Source of the DNA: Chromatiales bacterium
GTDB lineage: Bacteria > Pseudomonadota > Gammaproteobacteria > Chromatiales > Chromatiaceae
DNA length: 64,000 nt
Direction of reading: 5' to 3'
NCBI GenBank assembly: GCA_028280505.1
Contig: JANQLO010000019.1
Span: forward strand, 88,868 to 152,867
Part shown: positions 17,439 through 26,963 of the stretch, piece by piece
Position numbering within the stretch: the first letter of the stretch is position 1
How the letters are laid out: each line of letters begins with the position of its first letter
The notes under the pieces: generated by a model
The model's input: the letters and a program-made list of their open reading frames with translations, nothing else
What the model was told of the DNA's origin: nothing
Databases searched by the model: none
Made by a program: the position numbers and the translations under genes

Positions 17439-18599
17439 CTACCTGTGAACAATGGGTCGGTGAGAAATGGCATAGGTACCGGCAAGATCGACCGGCTTGA
17501 ATCCGTCGAGCAGGCGAGCGAGCGTCTGTTCGGGTCGCAGATCGTCAAACAAGTCCGGATGCAGCCACAACGCGATTTTCTGTAAGGCATAGACGTTCAT
17601 CGGCGAGTTGTAAAAATGATGCCATAGTCCATGTGCCCGACCATTGAGCACCGCCGGCATACCGGCAAAGCCGTCGCGCTGCAGCACGCTGTCGAGAGTC
17701 GCTCGCGCCATGTCCACATCCACGCCGGCACCGAGTGCGATGCGCGACGGGGCCTGCCCCTGCGCCTGATCAGCGGAGCCGATTGCGGTACCGATATAGA
17801 CCTCGGGTGCCGAGGCAATCACATGCTCCAAACTGAGCTCGCCGACGGCACCGGGCAGCAAATCCTTTGCCACGTTGCAGCCACCCGCGGTCTCCACCAA
17901 ATCGGCGAACATGCCGCGCGAAATCGTAATGCAACAGCCTTGCTGAACATCGACGCGCATCTCCAGTAGCACCGACGGGCAGTGTTCCGGTGGTGCCTCG
18001 CGCAGGCGATCGGTCACCTTGGCGACCTCTGCGGCATAAAACGCCGAGAATGCCGCGGCACGGTCCTCCAAGCCCAGTATCCTGCCGACAACCTCCACGC
18101 TCTTCGTGGTGTTCTGCAAAGGCGCCTGGCGGAAGTCAATGAATACCGTCGGAATACCCGCTGCTTCGAGCCGATCGATAATGTGGCGCGAGCCCGATCC
18201 CGGTCCATGACCCTGCACTCCGAAGATCGCGACATCCGGCTGGGCGAGGATCGCCTGTTCGACGCTGACAGTCTGTTCGGATGTCTGACCGAAGGTGGGA
18301 ATGGTATCGATCTCGGGAAAGGCGTCACGATAGCGCCCGAACCCACCGGGATCGAAGCGACGGAATTCGTTCATCATACCGGCGACACGCGACGGCGGGT
18401 GTTCAACGCCCAGTACCCCGAGCACGGCGAGAAAACGACCCTCACCCAACAGCACCTTTTGCGCCGGCCCTTGCAAGCGGACCTCGCGGCCGAGGACATC
18501 GGTAACGGTCAGCGCATAGCCCCTGCCGGCTGCGAGCATGAACAAGGCAAGCACAATGGCAGGGAAAATATTTCTATGAAACAAACCTTTATGAACCAT
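17439..18599 (-). CDS. Periplasmic ferric-chelate binding protein (FecB/BtuF-like)
   Basis: 386 residues from MVHKGLFHRN, with a cleavable signal peptide (FPAIVLALFMLAAGRGYA). The mature start LTVTDVLGREVRL and later VSVEQAILAQPDVAIFG and GIPTVFIDFRQ are typical of type III (helical-backbone) binding proteins for siderophores or haem. A longer start at 18680 is unlikely, since it extends into the intergenic region shared with the divergent AraC gene. First gene of a minus-strand operon with DUF2218, permease and ATPase. A Fur-like box lies about 120 bases upstream. Confidence 0.88.
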   Translation of the reverse strand: MVHKGLFHRNIFPAIVLALFMLAAGRGYALTVTDVLGREVRLQGPAQKVLLGEGRFLAVLGVLGVEHPPSRVAGMMNEFRRFDPGGFGRYRDAFPEIDTIPTFGQTSEQTVSVEQAILAQPDVAIFGVQGHGPGSGSRHIIDRLEAAGIPTVFIDFRQAPLQNTTKSVEVVGRILGLEDRAAAFSAFYAAEVAKVTDRLREAPPEHCPSVLLEMRVDVQQGCCITISRGMFADLVETAGGCNVAKDLLPGAVGELSLEHVIASAPEVYIGTAIGSADQAQGQAPSRIALGAGVDVDMARATLDSVLQRDGFAGMPAVLNGRAHGLWHHFYNSPMNVYALQKIALWLHPDLFDDLRPEQTLARLLDGFKPVDLAGTYAISHRPIVHR

Positions 18600-18715
18600 G
18601 TACAGGATACCGCCTTGATGCCGGCGACCGCGCTCAACGGTTCGCCACAAAATGCGCCCCGTTCGATCCACGCTGGGCACAAAGCCGAAATGTTTGAAAA
18701 ACCAAGCAGTTTAGA

Positions 18716-18730
18716 TGATAATGATTCGCA
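18716..18730. promoter_or_regulatory. Fur-box-like site between binding-protein and AraC genes
   Basis: TGATAATGATTCGCA matches the 7-1-7 Fur core TGATAAT-N-ATTATCA well, perfectly in the left arm. It lies between two divergent starts (18599 and 18840) and could control both. Confidence 0.6.
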
Positions 18731-18820
18731 ACACTATTTGCCTTTGACCGATCGTCGAACAGTTTTGCGCAATCGCAATTATCCAATATGGGAACGAAAT
18801 GACCCGGCCGCCGATGGGAG

Positions 18821-18838
18821 AGCCCAGGCCGGGCTTTT
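18821..18838 (+). terminator. Terminator-like hairpin in the leader of the AraC gene
   Basis: AGCCC-N5-GGGCT followed by TTT ends two bases before the ATG at 18840. It could be an attenuator, a leftover terminator or chance. If the longer in-frame start at 18690 is used, it would be coding sequence. Confidence 0.3.
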
Positions 18839-18839
18839 C

Positions 18840-19766
18840 ATGCAGAACCGGCCTGTCGATCCATTCGTCGCCAGCGACAATACGCGTGTCTCCGAACTGC
18901 TCGAAGGCCGATGTACTTTTAGTCAAATCGATTTCGACTTGCAGATTCACGTCAACGACACCTTGGAAATGGCATCGGCACACGCAAGCTTCGTGATACC
19001 ACCGAAACTAACCGTGGTGCTGATGCTCGAAGGCGATCTCGACGCGGCGATCGATGGGCGACCACTGGCCATGACGGCGCAACGCGGACCGACCGGATAC
19101 CTTTGGATCAATCGTCAGCCCGCACGTTTGGAACGTTGGATACGGGCCGGCCAACGCGTGCGTAAAATCACGATCAGCCTGCCGTTGGCGAAGCTGTCGG
19201 CACTCTCCGATGTCGCAGACGACGTGTTTTCGGATGCATGCGCCGAAACCGATCGGGATATCACCGTCATGCAGTGGCAGGCCAATGCACAGTCGCTGCG
19301 TTCCGCGGAAGAGATTCTCAAACTGGACGCGGACGAGTCGTCCGCGGATCGTTTGTCAAGCAGCATCGCCGCATTGACCGTGGTGCGTAACGCCTTGTCG
19401 CAGCTCGACGACAGACAAACGACCCGGGTTCCTCAGCCCATGAGTACCCGAGACGTGAATCGCGCGAGACTGGCCAGGGAATTCATCCTGCAGCACATCG
19501 ACCGCCCCCTGCCGATCAAAGAGGTCGCCCGTAGCACGGGCATGAGCATCAGCACGCTGCAGCGTGTGTTCAAAGGGTGCTTCGGCGCCACCGTGATGGA
19601 GTTCGTGCGTACCAGAAGACTGGAGCTGGCCCGTCTCGCCCTGCTGGAAGACGGCGTGACGGTCGGCGAAGCGGCCTTCAGCGCCGGTTACTCCAGCCCG
19701 GCCAATTTCTCCACCGCGTTCCAGCGCGAGTTCGGCTACCCGCCTTCCTCCTGCACCCGCAACTGA
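18840..19766 (+). CDS. AraC-family regulator (PchR-like)
   Basis: 308 residues from ATG 18840; an in-frame ATG at 18690 would place the Fur box inside the gene, and the much longer open frame back to 17982 is antisense to the binding-protein gene. The N-terminal half is a ligand-sensing domain (FSQIDFDLQIHVNDTLEMAS). The C-terminal ~100 residues hold two helix-turn-helix units (LPIKEVARSTGMSISTLQRV and TVGEAAFSAGYSSPANFSTA). PchR-type members activate siderophore uptake genes when the ferric siderophore is bound. The divergent FecBCDE-like operon is the likely target. Confidence 0.85.
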   Translation: MQNRPVDPFVASDNTRVSELLEGRCTFSQIDFDLQIHVNDTLEMASAHASFVIPPKLTVVLMLEGDLDAAIDGRPLAMTAQRGPTGYLWINRQPARLERWIRAGQRVRKITISLPLAKLSALSDVADDVFSDACAETDRDITVMQWQANAQSLRSAEEILKLDADESSADRLSSSIAALTVVRNALSQLDDRQTTRVPQPMSTRDVNRARLAREFILQHIDRPLPIKEVARSTGMSISTLQRVFKGCFGATVMEFVRTRRLELARLALLEDGVTVGEAAFSAGYSSPANFSTAFQREFGYPPSSCTRN

Positions 19767-19786
19767 GCGCCAAGGCACACAGCCAG

Positions 19787-20224
19787 CTAAAGCGACCCGC
19801 GTCCTTTCTCACAGTGCATCTCACGCAATACGGCGGGCACCGGCAAACCGACGAGGCCGATCACTGCCGCGAATCCACTTGAAAGCATTGAGACGATCGG
19901 GCAGGCTATCTTCAACAGGCCTCGAAACGCGAACCGGGTCAACGAATGCCTGCCCATATAAACATCGAACAGGGCGCTAAATATCAGACCGGCAGAAATC
20001 CCAAGCCATAAACGACCCGACAAGGCACCCAACATGACGCCATAGGTCAGCGGCACAAGCCGAATGAGCGTCCGCGACATCGCCTCCGAAGATTCATCGC
20101 TTAGCTCATGTGTATAGCGCACCCGCCGTCCTCGACGGATGTTCTGACGCGGTCCGGCATACTCGTCCGTCCCGGTATCATCACGCGCATTATCCGATCG
20201 CTGATCGCTCTCTTCCCTGGGCAT
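19787..20224 (-). CDS. Small two-helix membrane protein, unknown
   Basis: 145 residues: a hydrophilic N-terminal ~45 residues rich in Asp/Arg, then a transmembrane hairpin region (VPLTYGVMLGALSGRLWLGI, SAGLIFSALFDVYMG) and a second hydrophobic part (IVSMLSSGFAAVIGLVGLPV). A GGGGGG ribosome-binding site lies before the ATG at 20224. It is 53 bases downstream of the next minus-strand gene, which is Fur-boxed, so the pair may form an iron-regulated operon. Family not recognised. Confidence 0.5.
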   Translation of the reverse strand: MPREESDQRSDNARDDTGTDEYAGPRQNIRRGRRVRYTHELSDESSEAMSRTLIRLVPLTYGVMLGALSGRLWLGISAGLIFSALFDVYMGRHSLTRFAFRGLLKIACPIVSMLSSGFAAVIGLVGLPVPAVLREMHCEKGRGSL

Positions 20225-20276
20225 TTGCGCCCCCCATCTAAATGGACTACGTCGATTGGCAATGCTTCACACGGCA

Positions 20277-20516
20277 TCAGCCGTCGAAGTGCCTTATAGA
20301 CTTTTGAGAATCGCGCGTACTGGTTCGGTCGATGCGATTGAGGTAGTAGGAACGCCAATCCAGCTGTGAATCGACATACCCATCGGTGACTTGGCCTGCC
20401 TGTTCGGGGTTCGCGTAGGTGCTGCCAGCCTCGGAGGCCTTTCCGGTATGGTCCGCGGCACCCAGGGTATTTGAGAGCAACAGCATCATCGCTGCCATAA
20501 AGATCGTCCTAAACAT
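20277..20516 (-). CDS. Small exported protein (79 aa), probably iron-regulated
   Basis: Starts at MFRTIFMAAMMLLLSN (ATG 20514-20516), with GGAGAAG upstream; a longer in-frame start at 20600 is unlikely as it overlaps the Fur box. A signal peptide with LGAA cleavage gives a mature peptide of ~57 residues that is polar and Tyr/Ser-rich (GYVDSQLDWRSYYLNRID). A Fur-box-like site lies about 65 bases upstream. No family recognised. Confidence 0.55.
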   Translation of the reverse strand: MFRTIFMAAMMLLLSNTLGAADHTGKASEAGSTYANPEQAGQVTDGYVDSQLDWRSYYLNRIDRTSTRDSQKSIRHFDG

Positions 20517-20579
20517 ACTACTTCTCCGTTTTGGGCCGAATAGCGAGCAAGCGGTGAACATGAGGAGCATCATTTTTTT

Positions 20580-20598
20580 ATTAATGCTACTCATTCTC
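20580..20598. promoter_or_regulatory. Fur-box-like site
   Basis: ATTAATGCTACTCATTCTC agrees with the Fur consensus at 14 of 19 positions by eye and lies upstream of the small exported protein at 20277-20516. Confidence 0.5.
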
Positions 20599-21073
20599 AA
20601 TTAAGTTATAGCTTATATTCGAAACATTTCCAAGCGTTTCGAGCAAATCAGCCCGATATCGGTCGAGAAGATCGGGATTTTGTCGATCAGTACACAAAAT
20701 GCACACAGGTCGGCGAACTTCCACACCGGGTCATACGGAACCACGGCATCCCAACCCCGAAAAAAGGCTTACGCATGCGGAATCTTAAACGGCGGGCCCC
20801 ACCGCGAGCCGGTGTCCCCCTCGGGAAACAGCAAGATCAGGCTGGAAACGTCTCAGGCTCCCACCCTGCATAACGATCTCCCGCAGGATTGCCCGGGATG
20901 CCACATGAATCACACCAACCCGCATCGGGTGCGGCGTCGGGGAATCAATGCCTTGATCGCCGTCCGTTCATCCCCTGATCGCATCTTGGCAACCGGACCG
21001 CTTGACATCCCGGCAGCGGCCGTCCCCAGCAGAGTCAAGGATAGGAAACCGTCGCGCTTTACAAGAACTTCAT
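20599..21073. other. Region without recognised gene downstream of tonB
   Basis: About 475 bases. A plus-strand frame (20680-21252) exists but its translation is low-complexity and partly antisense to tonB. No RNA gene was recognised. Confidence 0.4.
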
Positions 21074-21885
<812 letters not shown>

Positions 21886-21889
<4 letters not shown>

Positions 21890-22290
21890 GGCGCAGCGGG
21901 TAAAGTCAAAAGCCGCAAACGCTCCGCCCCTGCTTCGCGCAACCCCTCCATCAGCAATACCACCCGGTTACCGGCAGTCTGCGCATCGGCCTTGAGCTGA
22001 ATCCGGAGTGCGGGGTCGGTAGCAAGCCGCGTCTTGAGCTGCTCCAGCAATGCCGCCTCCGGCATCACCTCACCGTCCAACGCCAATTGCCCGTCCGGAC
22101 CGAGCAGGATACTCATCGAAACAGGCTCGCGCGCCGTCTCGCTGATCGAGTCAGGTGCCGTTACGTCGAACGGCTCGGTGACGCTCAGGCTACCGGCCAC
22201 CATGAAAAAGATCAGCAACAGAAACACCACGTTTATCAGCGGCAGGATACGCGCTTCGCTGTCGTCTTTGCGGGGCTCTTCGAATCGCAT
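21886..22290 (-). CDS. exbD: ExbD-type biopolymer transport protein (second copy)
   Basis: 134 residues. A single N-terminal helix ([20 protein letters not shown]) is preceded by a charged cytoplasmic stretch, with a periplasmic domain after it. The family's proton-relay Asp in the helix (usually in PLIDV) is Asn here (PLINV), whereas the upstream ExbD has PLIDV. This copy may therefore be a structural rather than proton-conducting subunit. It overlaps tonB by four bases and follows the other exbD by six. Confidence 0.9.
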
Positions 22291-22296
22291 CGTCCT

Positions 22297-22755
22297 CTAC
22301 CGCTTTACATCGCCGGAAACAGACCAACTGCGGTCACGAACCATGGCCAATCGAGTGATACCGGCAAGCTTGAGCTCATCCAGGACTGCCACCACGGCCT
22401 GCAGCGATGTGTCCCCCAGCGGCTGCACACGTACGGTGGCGTTCGGATCGGCATCGAGACGCTGCTGCAGGCGTGGCAACAGGACATCCATACTGAGCGG
22501 TTCACCGTTCAGTCGCGTCTGTTCCGCGCTCACGCTGAGCAATAAGGGACGTTGATCGGTGGCCTGACGACTGCTGGGGGGAGGCAACACGGTATCCAGC
22601 GTAATCGAACGCCAATCGAGAAAGCTCGATGCCAGCATGAAGAACACCAGCAGAATGAACACCACATCGATCAGCGGCGTCAGGCTGATAACCGCGCGTC
22701 GATGCGGCTGGTGCAGTACCAGCTTAGACGGTGTGTAGGGTTCGGGCGTCTGCAT
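22297..22755 (-). CDS. exbD: ExbD-type biopolymer transport protein (first copy)
   Basis: 152 residues from MQTPEPYTPSK (start 22755, overlapping the end of exbB by 32 bases). The transmembrane segment SLTPLIDVVFILLVFFMLAS has the conserved Asp. The periplasmic domain is of normal size (LLSVSAEQTRLNGEPLSMD and onward). Together with ExbB it forms the proton-driven motor for TonB. A longer start at 22815 would extend further into exbB and is not supported. Confidence 0.9.
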   Translation of the reverse strand: MQTPEPYTPSKLVLHQPHRRAVISLTPLIDVVFILLVFFMLASSFLDWRSITLDTVLPPPSSRQATDQRPLLLSVSAEQTRLNGEPLSMDVLLPRLQQRLDADPNATVRVQPLGDTSLQAVVAVLDELKLAGITRLAMVRDRSWSVSGDVKR

Positions 22756-23599
22756 CGTGCGATACGTTCGGCAGGGGCGACGGCTGCGACACATCCGGTA
22801 CCGCAAGTTGATCATTCACCGGCACGGCTATCGAAAGATCTTCGGTAAACACCTGGGTGACCAGATTATCCATGTCGTGTGCCAGATGATCGACGCGCCG
22901 TTCCAACCAGTTCAGCAATGCCACCACGGGTATGGCGACACACAGGCCGACAGCCGTGGTCAACAAGGCCTCCCAGATACCGCCGGACAAGATCGCCGGA
23001 TTAACTTGGTTGCCGGCTGCCTCCAATTGTTGAAAGGCCTTGATCATGCCCAGCACGGTACCCAACAAACCGAGCAGCGGCGCCAACGAACCGATCACCT
23101 CGAGGGGTCGCAAGCCACGCCGCAATTGAAACAGAACATCGTTACCGTATCGCAGCACCTCTTCGCGAACCTTACCCTCCGGCAAGCCGCTTTGCCGGCC
23201 CTGGATCGCGCGCAGCAGCACCTGTGCAGTCGGGTTGCGGCGACCGTCGACAAAAGCCAATGCCTGTTCCGGCTGGCCGGCACGCCAATAGCGTAATGCG
23301 CTGACTGCCGGTCGGCGCTGCCCGATTCTCAGCCAACCGAACTGCAATAACTTAACCACGACGATCGTCAACGCCACGAACGACATCAATAGCAAAACAG
23401 CCACTACCGGGCCACCGATTTCCAACATCGATTGAACGCGTTCCAACACGCCCGGCAATGGTGCCATCTCGGTCGTCACGGCCGACATGACCTCCGGTCC
23501 GGTCGTCGCGACGGTACTTTCGACCGCTATCGGCTGAACGGTTGGCGGGCCGTTCACAGCGGCGGTCTGCACAACCGTATCGTTCAATGCATCTGTCAC
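22724..23599 (-). CDS. exbB: ExbB/TolQ/MotA-family proton channel
   Basis: 291 residues with an N-terminal hydrophilic extension (~60 residues), then three helices: GPVVAVLLLMSFVALTIVVV, LEVIGSLAPLLGLLGTVLGM and LLTTAVGLCVAIPVVALLNW. The second and third are the most conserved part of the family. Nearby genes give the order exbB-exbD-exbD-tonB on the minus strand, the usual Exb-Ton set. The last 60 bases or so overlap exbD. It serves the receptor just upstream and possibly all eight receptors of the window. Confidence 0.93.
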   Translation of the reverse strand: MTDALNDTVVQTAAVNGPPTVQPIAVESTVATTGPEVMSAVTTEMAPLPGVLERVQSMLEIGGPVVAVLLLMSFVALTIVVVKLLQFGWLRIGQRRPAVSALRYWRAGQPEQALAFVDGRRNPTAQVLLRAIQGRQSGLPEGKVREEVLRYGNDVLFQLRRGLRPLEVIGSLAPLLGLLGTVLGMIKAFQQLEAAGNQVNPAILSGGIWEALLTTAVGLCVAIPVVALLNWLERRVDHLAHDMDNLVTQVFTEDLSIAVPVNDQLAVPDVSQPSPLPNVSHDADARTLHTV

Positions 23600-23643
23600 G
23601 TTAATGTCCTCGATAAACTACAAATCGTCGACGCCGACTTTCA

Positions 23644-23919
23644 TCAACGCCGAACGGCATGAACCCGCGTCAGCAACCAGCCGACGACGAAAATGAATCC
23701 CAGCGCGATCAATGTATCGACCGTACTGCCGCGCATTACGCCGTAATAAACCGGCAGTGGAATCCAGGTAAAAAACAACCACCTCGGAAACCCCATAAAA
23801 CGACTGTCCACGGTAGCCGGCTTGCCGGCTAGTAGCCTTCTTGGATCGTATCGGATCACGATGGCCAGCCCCGCTGCGGCATACAGATAGGTCAGAACAT
23901 TCTCGGTGACTTCGTTCAT
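23644..23919 (-). CDS. Small three-helix membrane protein
   Basis: 91 residues from MNEVTENVL; the ATG overlaps the stop of the PepSY gene by four bases, so the longer start at 24051 is not needed. Hydrophobic segments TYLYAAAGLAIVIRY, WLFFTWIPLPVYYGVM and TLIALGFIFVVGWLL. It lies between the PepSY reductase and exbB. Other PepSY modules carry a small membrane protein at the equivalent place, but this one is not clearly the same family. Unrecognised. Confidence 0.6.
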   Translation of the reverse strand: MNEVTENVLTYLYAAAGLAIVIRYDPRRLLAGKPATVDSRFMGFPRWLFFTWIPLPVYYGVMRGSTVDTLIALGFIFVVGWLLTRVHAVRR

Positions 23920-25556
23920 TCCGGCTCCGGCCTGTGTTTGCTTATGACCAATTCCACCTGCCAACCCGAGTGGCCGCCGACAAACCAGCGCATCAAAGCC
24001 GTGACTCCTGCAATCACCAATAACACATCCATCGCCGGCACAGCGGTCCACCCGCCGCCGAGCGCATCGATCCAGGACGGGCCACCGCCGAGCAAGCGCA
24101 TCGGTACGATCGCCAGCAACGCGACGGCGATGCCAAGCAACAAACGACTACGCAGCATATCGAGATCGGCGACACGCCATGCCAGCAAAGAAACACCGGC
24201 AACGGCTGCCAAGAACGTACCTTTGACCGCAGTACTCGGATCAAACGGCAGCCAGGTCGCCGCAAAAAAGCCCAGCGCACAAACGACCAACGCCAGCGGC
24301 AGCCCGTATCCCATCCAGACCGTCGCCTTTTCCATCGGCAGCCAACCCAGCGCACGCCGCCGGTGCGTCCACAGCAGCAATCCGGTCACGACAACATAGG
24401 CCGACGCACATCCCAGGCCGAACCAAACCGCTTTCGACGCTACGCCGCCAAAGTTACCGAAATGCAATGGGCCGATCAGTCCGAGCACATCGTTACCGAG
24501 CGACGGTTGTTGCCCGATATTGGGCTTATCGCGAACAAAGGTACCGGTCGCACCGTCGTATACCAAGGTTGTTCCGCTCAGGGTCCCGTAAGACGGGCTC
24601 ATGTTGACCATGACGACGGCATCCGCGCGGCCCCAGCGCATCACATTGAGCGAAACCGGGCGGCTGGTGCTGTCCGTCGCACGAGTGCGCGCATCGGCCA
24701 GAATCATGTCGAGGTCGGCCAATTCCGCCGGGCTTGCGTCATGCGCCTCGGGCAAGGCGACCACCGTCTCGATCAACTTTTCCTGGTCGCCGCCGGAGGC
24801 CACCATTGCCATCATCGGCAAACCGAAACTGCCTGCGAAACTGAAAAAACAGCCGGTAAAAGCCAAAAGGAAGGCAAACACCAAGTTCCAACTACCGGCG
24901 ACGACATGCCGGTCCCGTGCCGTCAGCAGCGCGTTGCGGGCACTGATACGCTGCACGAACAGATTTTTGATCAGCTTGCGATGAACAATCAGCCCGGTCA
25001 CCGCGGCAACCATCATCGCCAAACCCAGGATCCCCGTCAGCAACAGGCCCCATGGATCGGGTAGATACAGGCGCACATGCAGATCGATCAGGAAACGGGC
25101 CAGGGCCGCATCGTTATCACCGGCGCGGATGTCGGACGCTTCGCCTTCGCGTCGATCGAGTATCTGCCAAGTGGAGGGGTCGTACTCGATTTCGACACCC
25201 TCTTCGACAATGCCCCCTCCCTCGGTATGCACATGGCCATGAAAGAACGCCGACAGGCGTTCTCCCGTACCGGCACGAATACCGACTTCGTCATAGAACT
25301 GCGGGTCGACCGTTTCGGCCACGCTACGCAGCGCCCGGTCCAAGCCCGGCTGCAAGACATCCTCGGGATGAACCGGTAATGGGCTCGACCAATGTCCGAT
25401 CTCTTCGGCAAACACCGCGATGGTGCCGGTCAGGATCACGGCATAAAGCAGCAGGCCGAGGCCGACACCCGACCAACCGTGGATCCTGAACAAACGCTGC
25501 ACCCGGGTGCTACGCTGGGTCTCCGCGCGACCGTCTTGCGTATCTACCGATATCAC
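23916..25556 (-). CDS. PepSY-TM iron-regulated membrane protein (ferric-siderophore reductase type)
   Basis: 546 residues. First helix RLFRIHGWSGVGLGLLLYAV with the conserved His, then periplasmic PepSY-like regions (HVHTEGGGIVEEGVEIEYDP and others) and helices carrying further histidines (FLIDLHVRLYLPDPW, LIGPLHFGNFGG). It resembles FoxB and FpvG of Pseudomonas, di-haem inner-membrane proteins that reduce ferric siderophores in the periplasm. It is within the receptor/Exb/Ton operon, with a membrane partner upstream (25571) and downstream (23644). Confidence 0.85.
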   Translation of the reverse strand: MISVDTQDGRAETQRSTRVQRLFRIHGWSGVGLGLLLYAVILTGTIAVFAEEIGHWSSPLPVHPEDVLQPGLDRALRSVAETVDPQFYDEVGIRAGTGERLSAFFHGHVHTEGGGIVEEGVEIEYDPSTWQILDRREGEASDIRAGDNDAALARFLIDLHVRLYLPDPWGLLLTGILGLAMMVAAVTGLIVHRKLIKNLFVQRISARNALLTARDRHVVAGSWNLVFAFLLAFTGCFFSFAGSFGLPMMAMVASGGDQEKLIETVVALPEAHDASPAELADLDMILADARTRATDSTSRPVSLNVMRWGRADAVVMVNMSPSYGTLSGTTLVYDGATGTFVRDKPNIGQQPSLGNDVLGLIGPLHFGNFGGVASKAVWFGLGCASAYVVVTGLLLWTHRRRALGWLPMEKATVWMGYGLPLALVVCALGFFAATWLPFDPSTAVKGTFLAAVAGVSLLAWRVADLDMLRSRLLLGIAVALLAIVPMRLLGGGPSWIDALGGGWTAVPAMDVLLVIAGVTALMRWFVGGHSGWQVELVISKHRPEPE

Positions 25557-25570
25557 ACCGACCTCTACTG

Positions 25571-26035
25571 CTAAATGATATGTAAGGTGACCACGACAAC
25601 CTGCAAGGCCGCGATGCCGCCCACGACCCAGAAACCTCTGGCCACGCGAGCCGTCAGACAGGCGTAGAAGAACAATGCCGCCCAGAACACCGGAAACAAC
25701 ACCAGCGGCATGACGATGTTATCGACCCCCGCCACACCTTTCGGCATCCAGACCGCGCCACCTGACATAACCAACACAGCAGTGATGAACACCAATGGAC
25801 CGGCCAGCCAAAAACGTGCCGAACGCAGGAAGTCCCAAGGATGGAGCACGCGCCTTTCAACCCCCTGCACTTTCATCACCATCGAAGCTCCCCGCGGGTT
25901 GCAATCAACCTGACTGGCAGCCAACCCTTCGGCTCGTCGCGCGAAGGCGTCCTCGCCAATCGGCAACACAACAGCGGGCGGCATGATCACGGTATCCAGG
26001 ACCGGTCCGCGAAGCCCATGGTTGAGAAACAGCAT
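25571..26035 (-). CDS. Membrane protein partner of PepSY reductase
   Basis: 154 residues; the hydrophobic C-terminal ~85 residues (ARFWLAGPLVFITAVLVMSG, VAGVDNIVMPLVLFPVFWAA) closely match the C-terminal half of the protein at 30100-30753 (RFWLAGPLTFLTAVLVMAGA, AAGVDNVVLPLVLFPLIWAV). So the domain exists both free and fused. The N-terminal ~65 residues are polar; an internal ATG (about 25882) is an alternative start. It lies 14 bases upstream of the PepSY gene. Function unknown; probably part of the reductase complex. Confidence 0.7.
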   Translation of the reverse strand: MLFLNHGLRGPVLDTVIMPPAVVLPIGEDAFARRAEGLAASQVDCNPRGASMVMKVQGVERRVLHPWDFLRSARFWLAGPLVFITAVLVMSGGAVWMPKGVAGVDNIVMPLVLFPVFWAALFFYACLTARVARGFWVVGGIAALQVVVVTLHII

Positions 26036-26134
26036 CGTTTGTTCCCATTTTCATTGTTTATCTGATGTATGCCCCGCGAAAAAAGGAAAAGGGAACCGAC
26101 AATCGAAAATAATTGCCGGCGGCCGACTGCGAGC

Positions 26135-26158
26135 CAAAGGGGTCAGTTTCGATTGATC
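26135..26158 (+). repeat. Left terminal inverted repeat of the RAYT element
   Basis: 24 bases with core GGGGTCAGTTTCGATTGATC; inverted partner at 26924-26947 with one mismatch. The same core recurs at 37518 and 46258. Confidence 0.85.
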
Positions 26159-26216
26159 CGGCAGGACATCAATGCAAAACTGACCTTCAGTATCAGGCAC
26201 CAGACAAGGACGTCCA

Positions 26217-26939
26217 ATGCCCAGACCACCTCGTTTCATTCTTCCCGGCTACCCACAGCATGTAATTGTGCGGGGAAACAATCGAAATCCGATATTCGGC
26301 TGCGACAGCGACTACGAAGCATATTTGGAATGGCTGCTTCAGGCCTCGCGGAAACACCGTTGCGTCATTCATGCCTATGTGCTGATGACCAATCATGTTC
26401 ACCTTCTGGTTACCCCGGCTACGGCGTACGGTCTAGGCAAAACGGTGCAGATGATCGGGCGTTACTACGTGCAGTACTTCAATCGCCGCTACCAACGTAC
26501 AGGCACGCTATGGGAAGGGCGTTACAAGGCGAGCTTGATCGACAGCGAGCGTTACTTGTTGACCTGTCAGCGGTATATCGAGCTGAATCCGGTGCGTGCG
26601 AGCATAGTGCAACATCCCGTCGAATATCCATGGTCAAGTTATCGTAACAACGCCACGGAAGAGCAATCCGAGTTGATTACCCCGCACGAGACCTACCAGC
26701 ACTTAGGCCAAACAGGAAGTGAACGGCAATCAGCGTATCGAGCTCTGTTCGCGGATGCAATCTCTGCAAAGACGTTGTTCGAAATTCGTGATGCCGCGAA
26801 CAAAGGATGGCCGCTGGGCGGTCCTGGTTTCGTAAAAAAGATTGAAAATCTTGTCGATCGGCCGGCGCATCGCCAAGCCAGGGGCGGCGATCGCAGGTCT
26901 GAAGCATATAGGCTGTACAGAGCGATCGATCGAAACTGA
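26217..26939 (+). CDS. REP-associated tyrosine transposase (Y1/IS200-like)
   Basis: 240 residues. The N-terminal domain has the HUH motif in MTNHVHLLVTP and the preceding RGNNRNPIFG, typical of single-strand Y1 transposases; the catalytic tyrosine is probably within YYVQYF. LWEGRYKASLIDSERYLL and YIELNPVRA are family hallmarks of RAYTs. RAYTs mobilise or maintain REP-type palindromes and are usually vertically inherited single genes. The frame is intact. Terminal repeats frame the gene, and the stop codon lies inside the right repeat. Confidence 0.9.
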   Translation: MPRPPRFILPGYPQHVIVRGNNRNPIFGCDSDYEAYLEWLLQASRKHRCVIHAYVLMTNHVHLLVTPATAYGLGKTVQMIGRYYVQYFNRRYQRTGTLWEGRYKASLIDSERYLLTCQRYIELNPVRASIVQHPVEYPWSSYRNNATEEQSELITPHETYQHLGQTGSERQSAYRALFADAISAKTLFEIRDAANKGWPLGGPGFVKKIENLVDRPAHRQARGGDRRSEAYRLYRAIDRN

Positions 26940-26947
26940 CCCCTTTG
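26924..26947 (-). repeat. Right terminal inverted repeat of the RAYT element
   Basis: Contains ATCGAAACTGACCCC, the complement of the left core; 23 of 24 bases agree with the inverted left end. It overlaps the end of the transposase gene. Confidence 0.85.
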
Positions 26948-26963
26948 ACTCGCCTTTGATTCG

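Larger units (their letters stand above)
26135..26947 (+). mobile_element. RAYT (REP-associated tyrosine transposase) element with terminal inverted repeats
   Basis: One transposase gene framed by two 24-base sequences (26135-26158 and 26924-26947) that are inverted copies with a single mismatch. The right end overlaps the last codons of the transposase and lies 16 bases after the stop of the minus-strand receptor. The element separates that receptor from its probable operon partners (25571 onward). Two decayed relatives of its left end occur at 37518 and 46258. Confidence 0.8.

Noticed and set aside
17982..18839. N-terminal extension of the AraC frame
   Set aside because: These codons are antisense to the binding-protein gene and include the Fur box; the regulator family begins near 18840.
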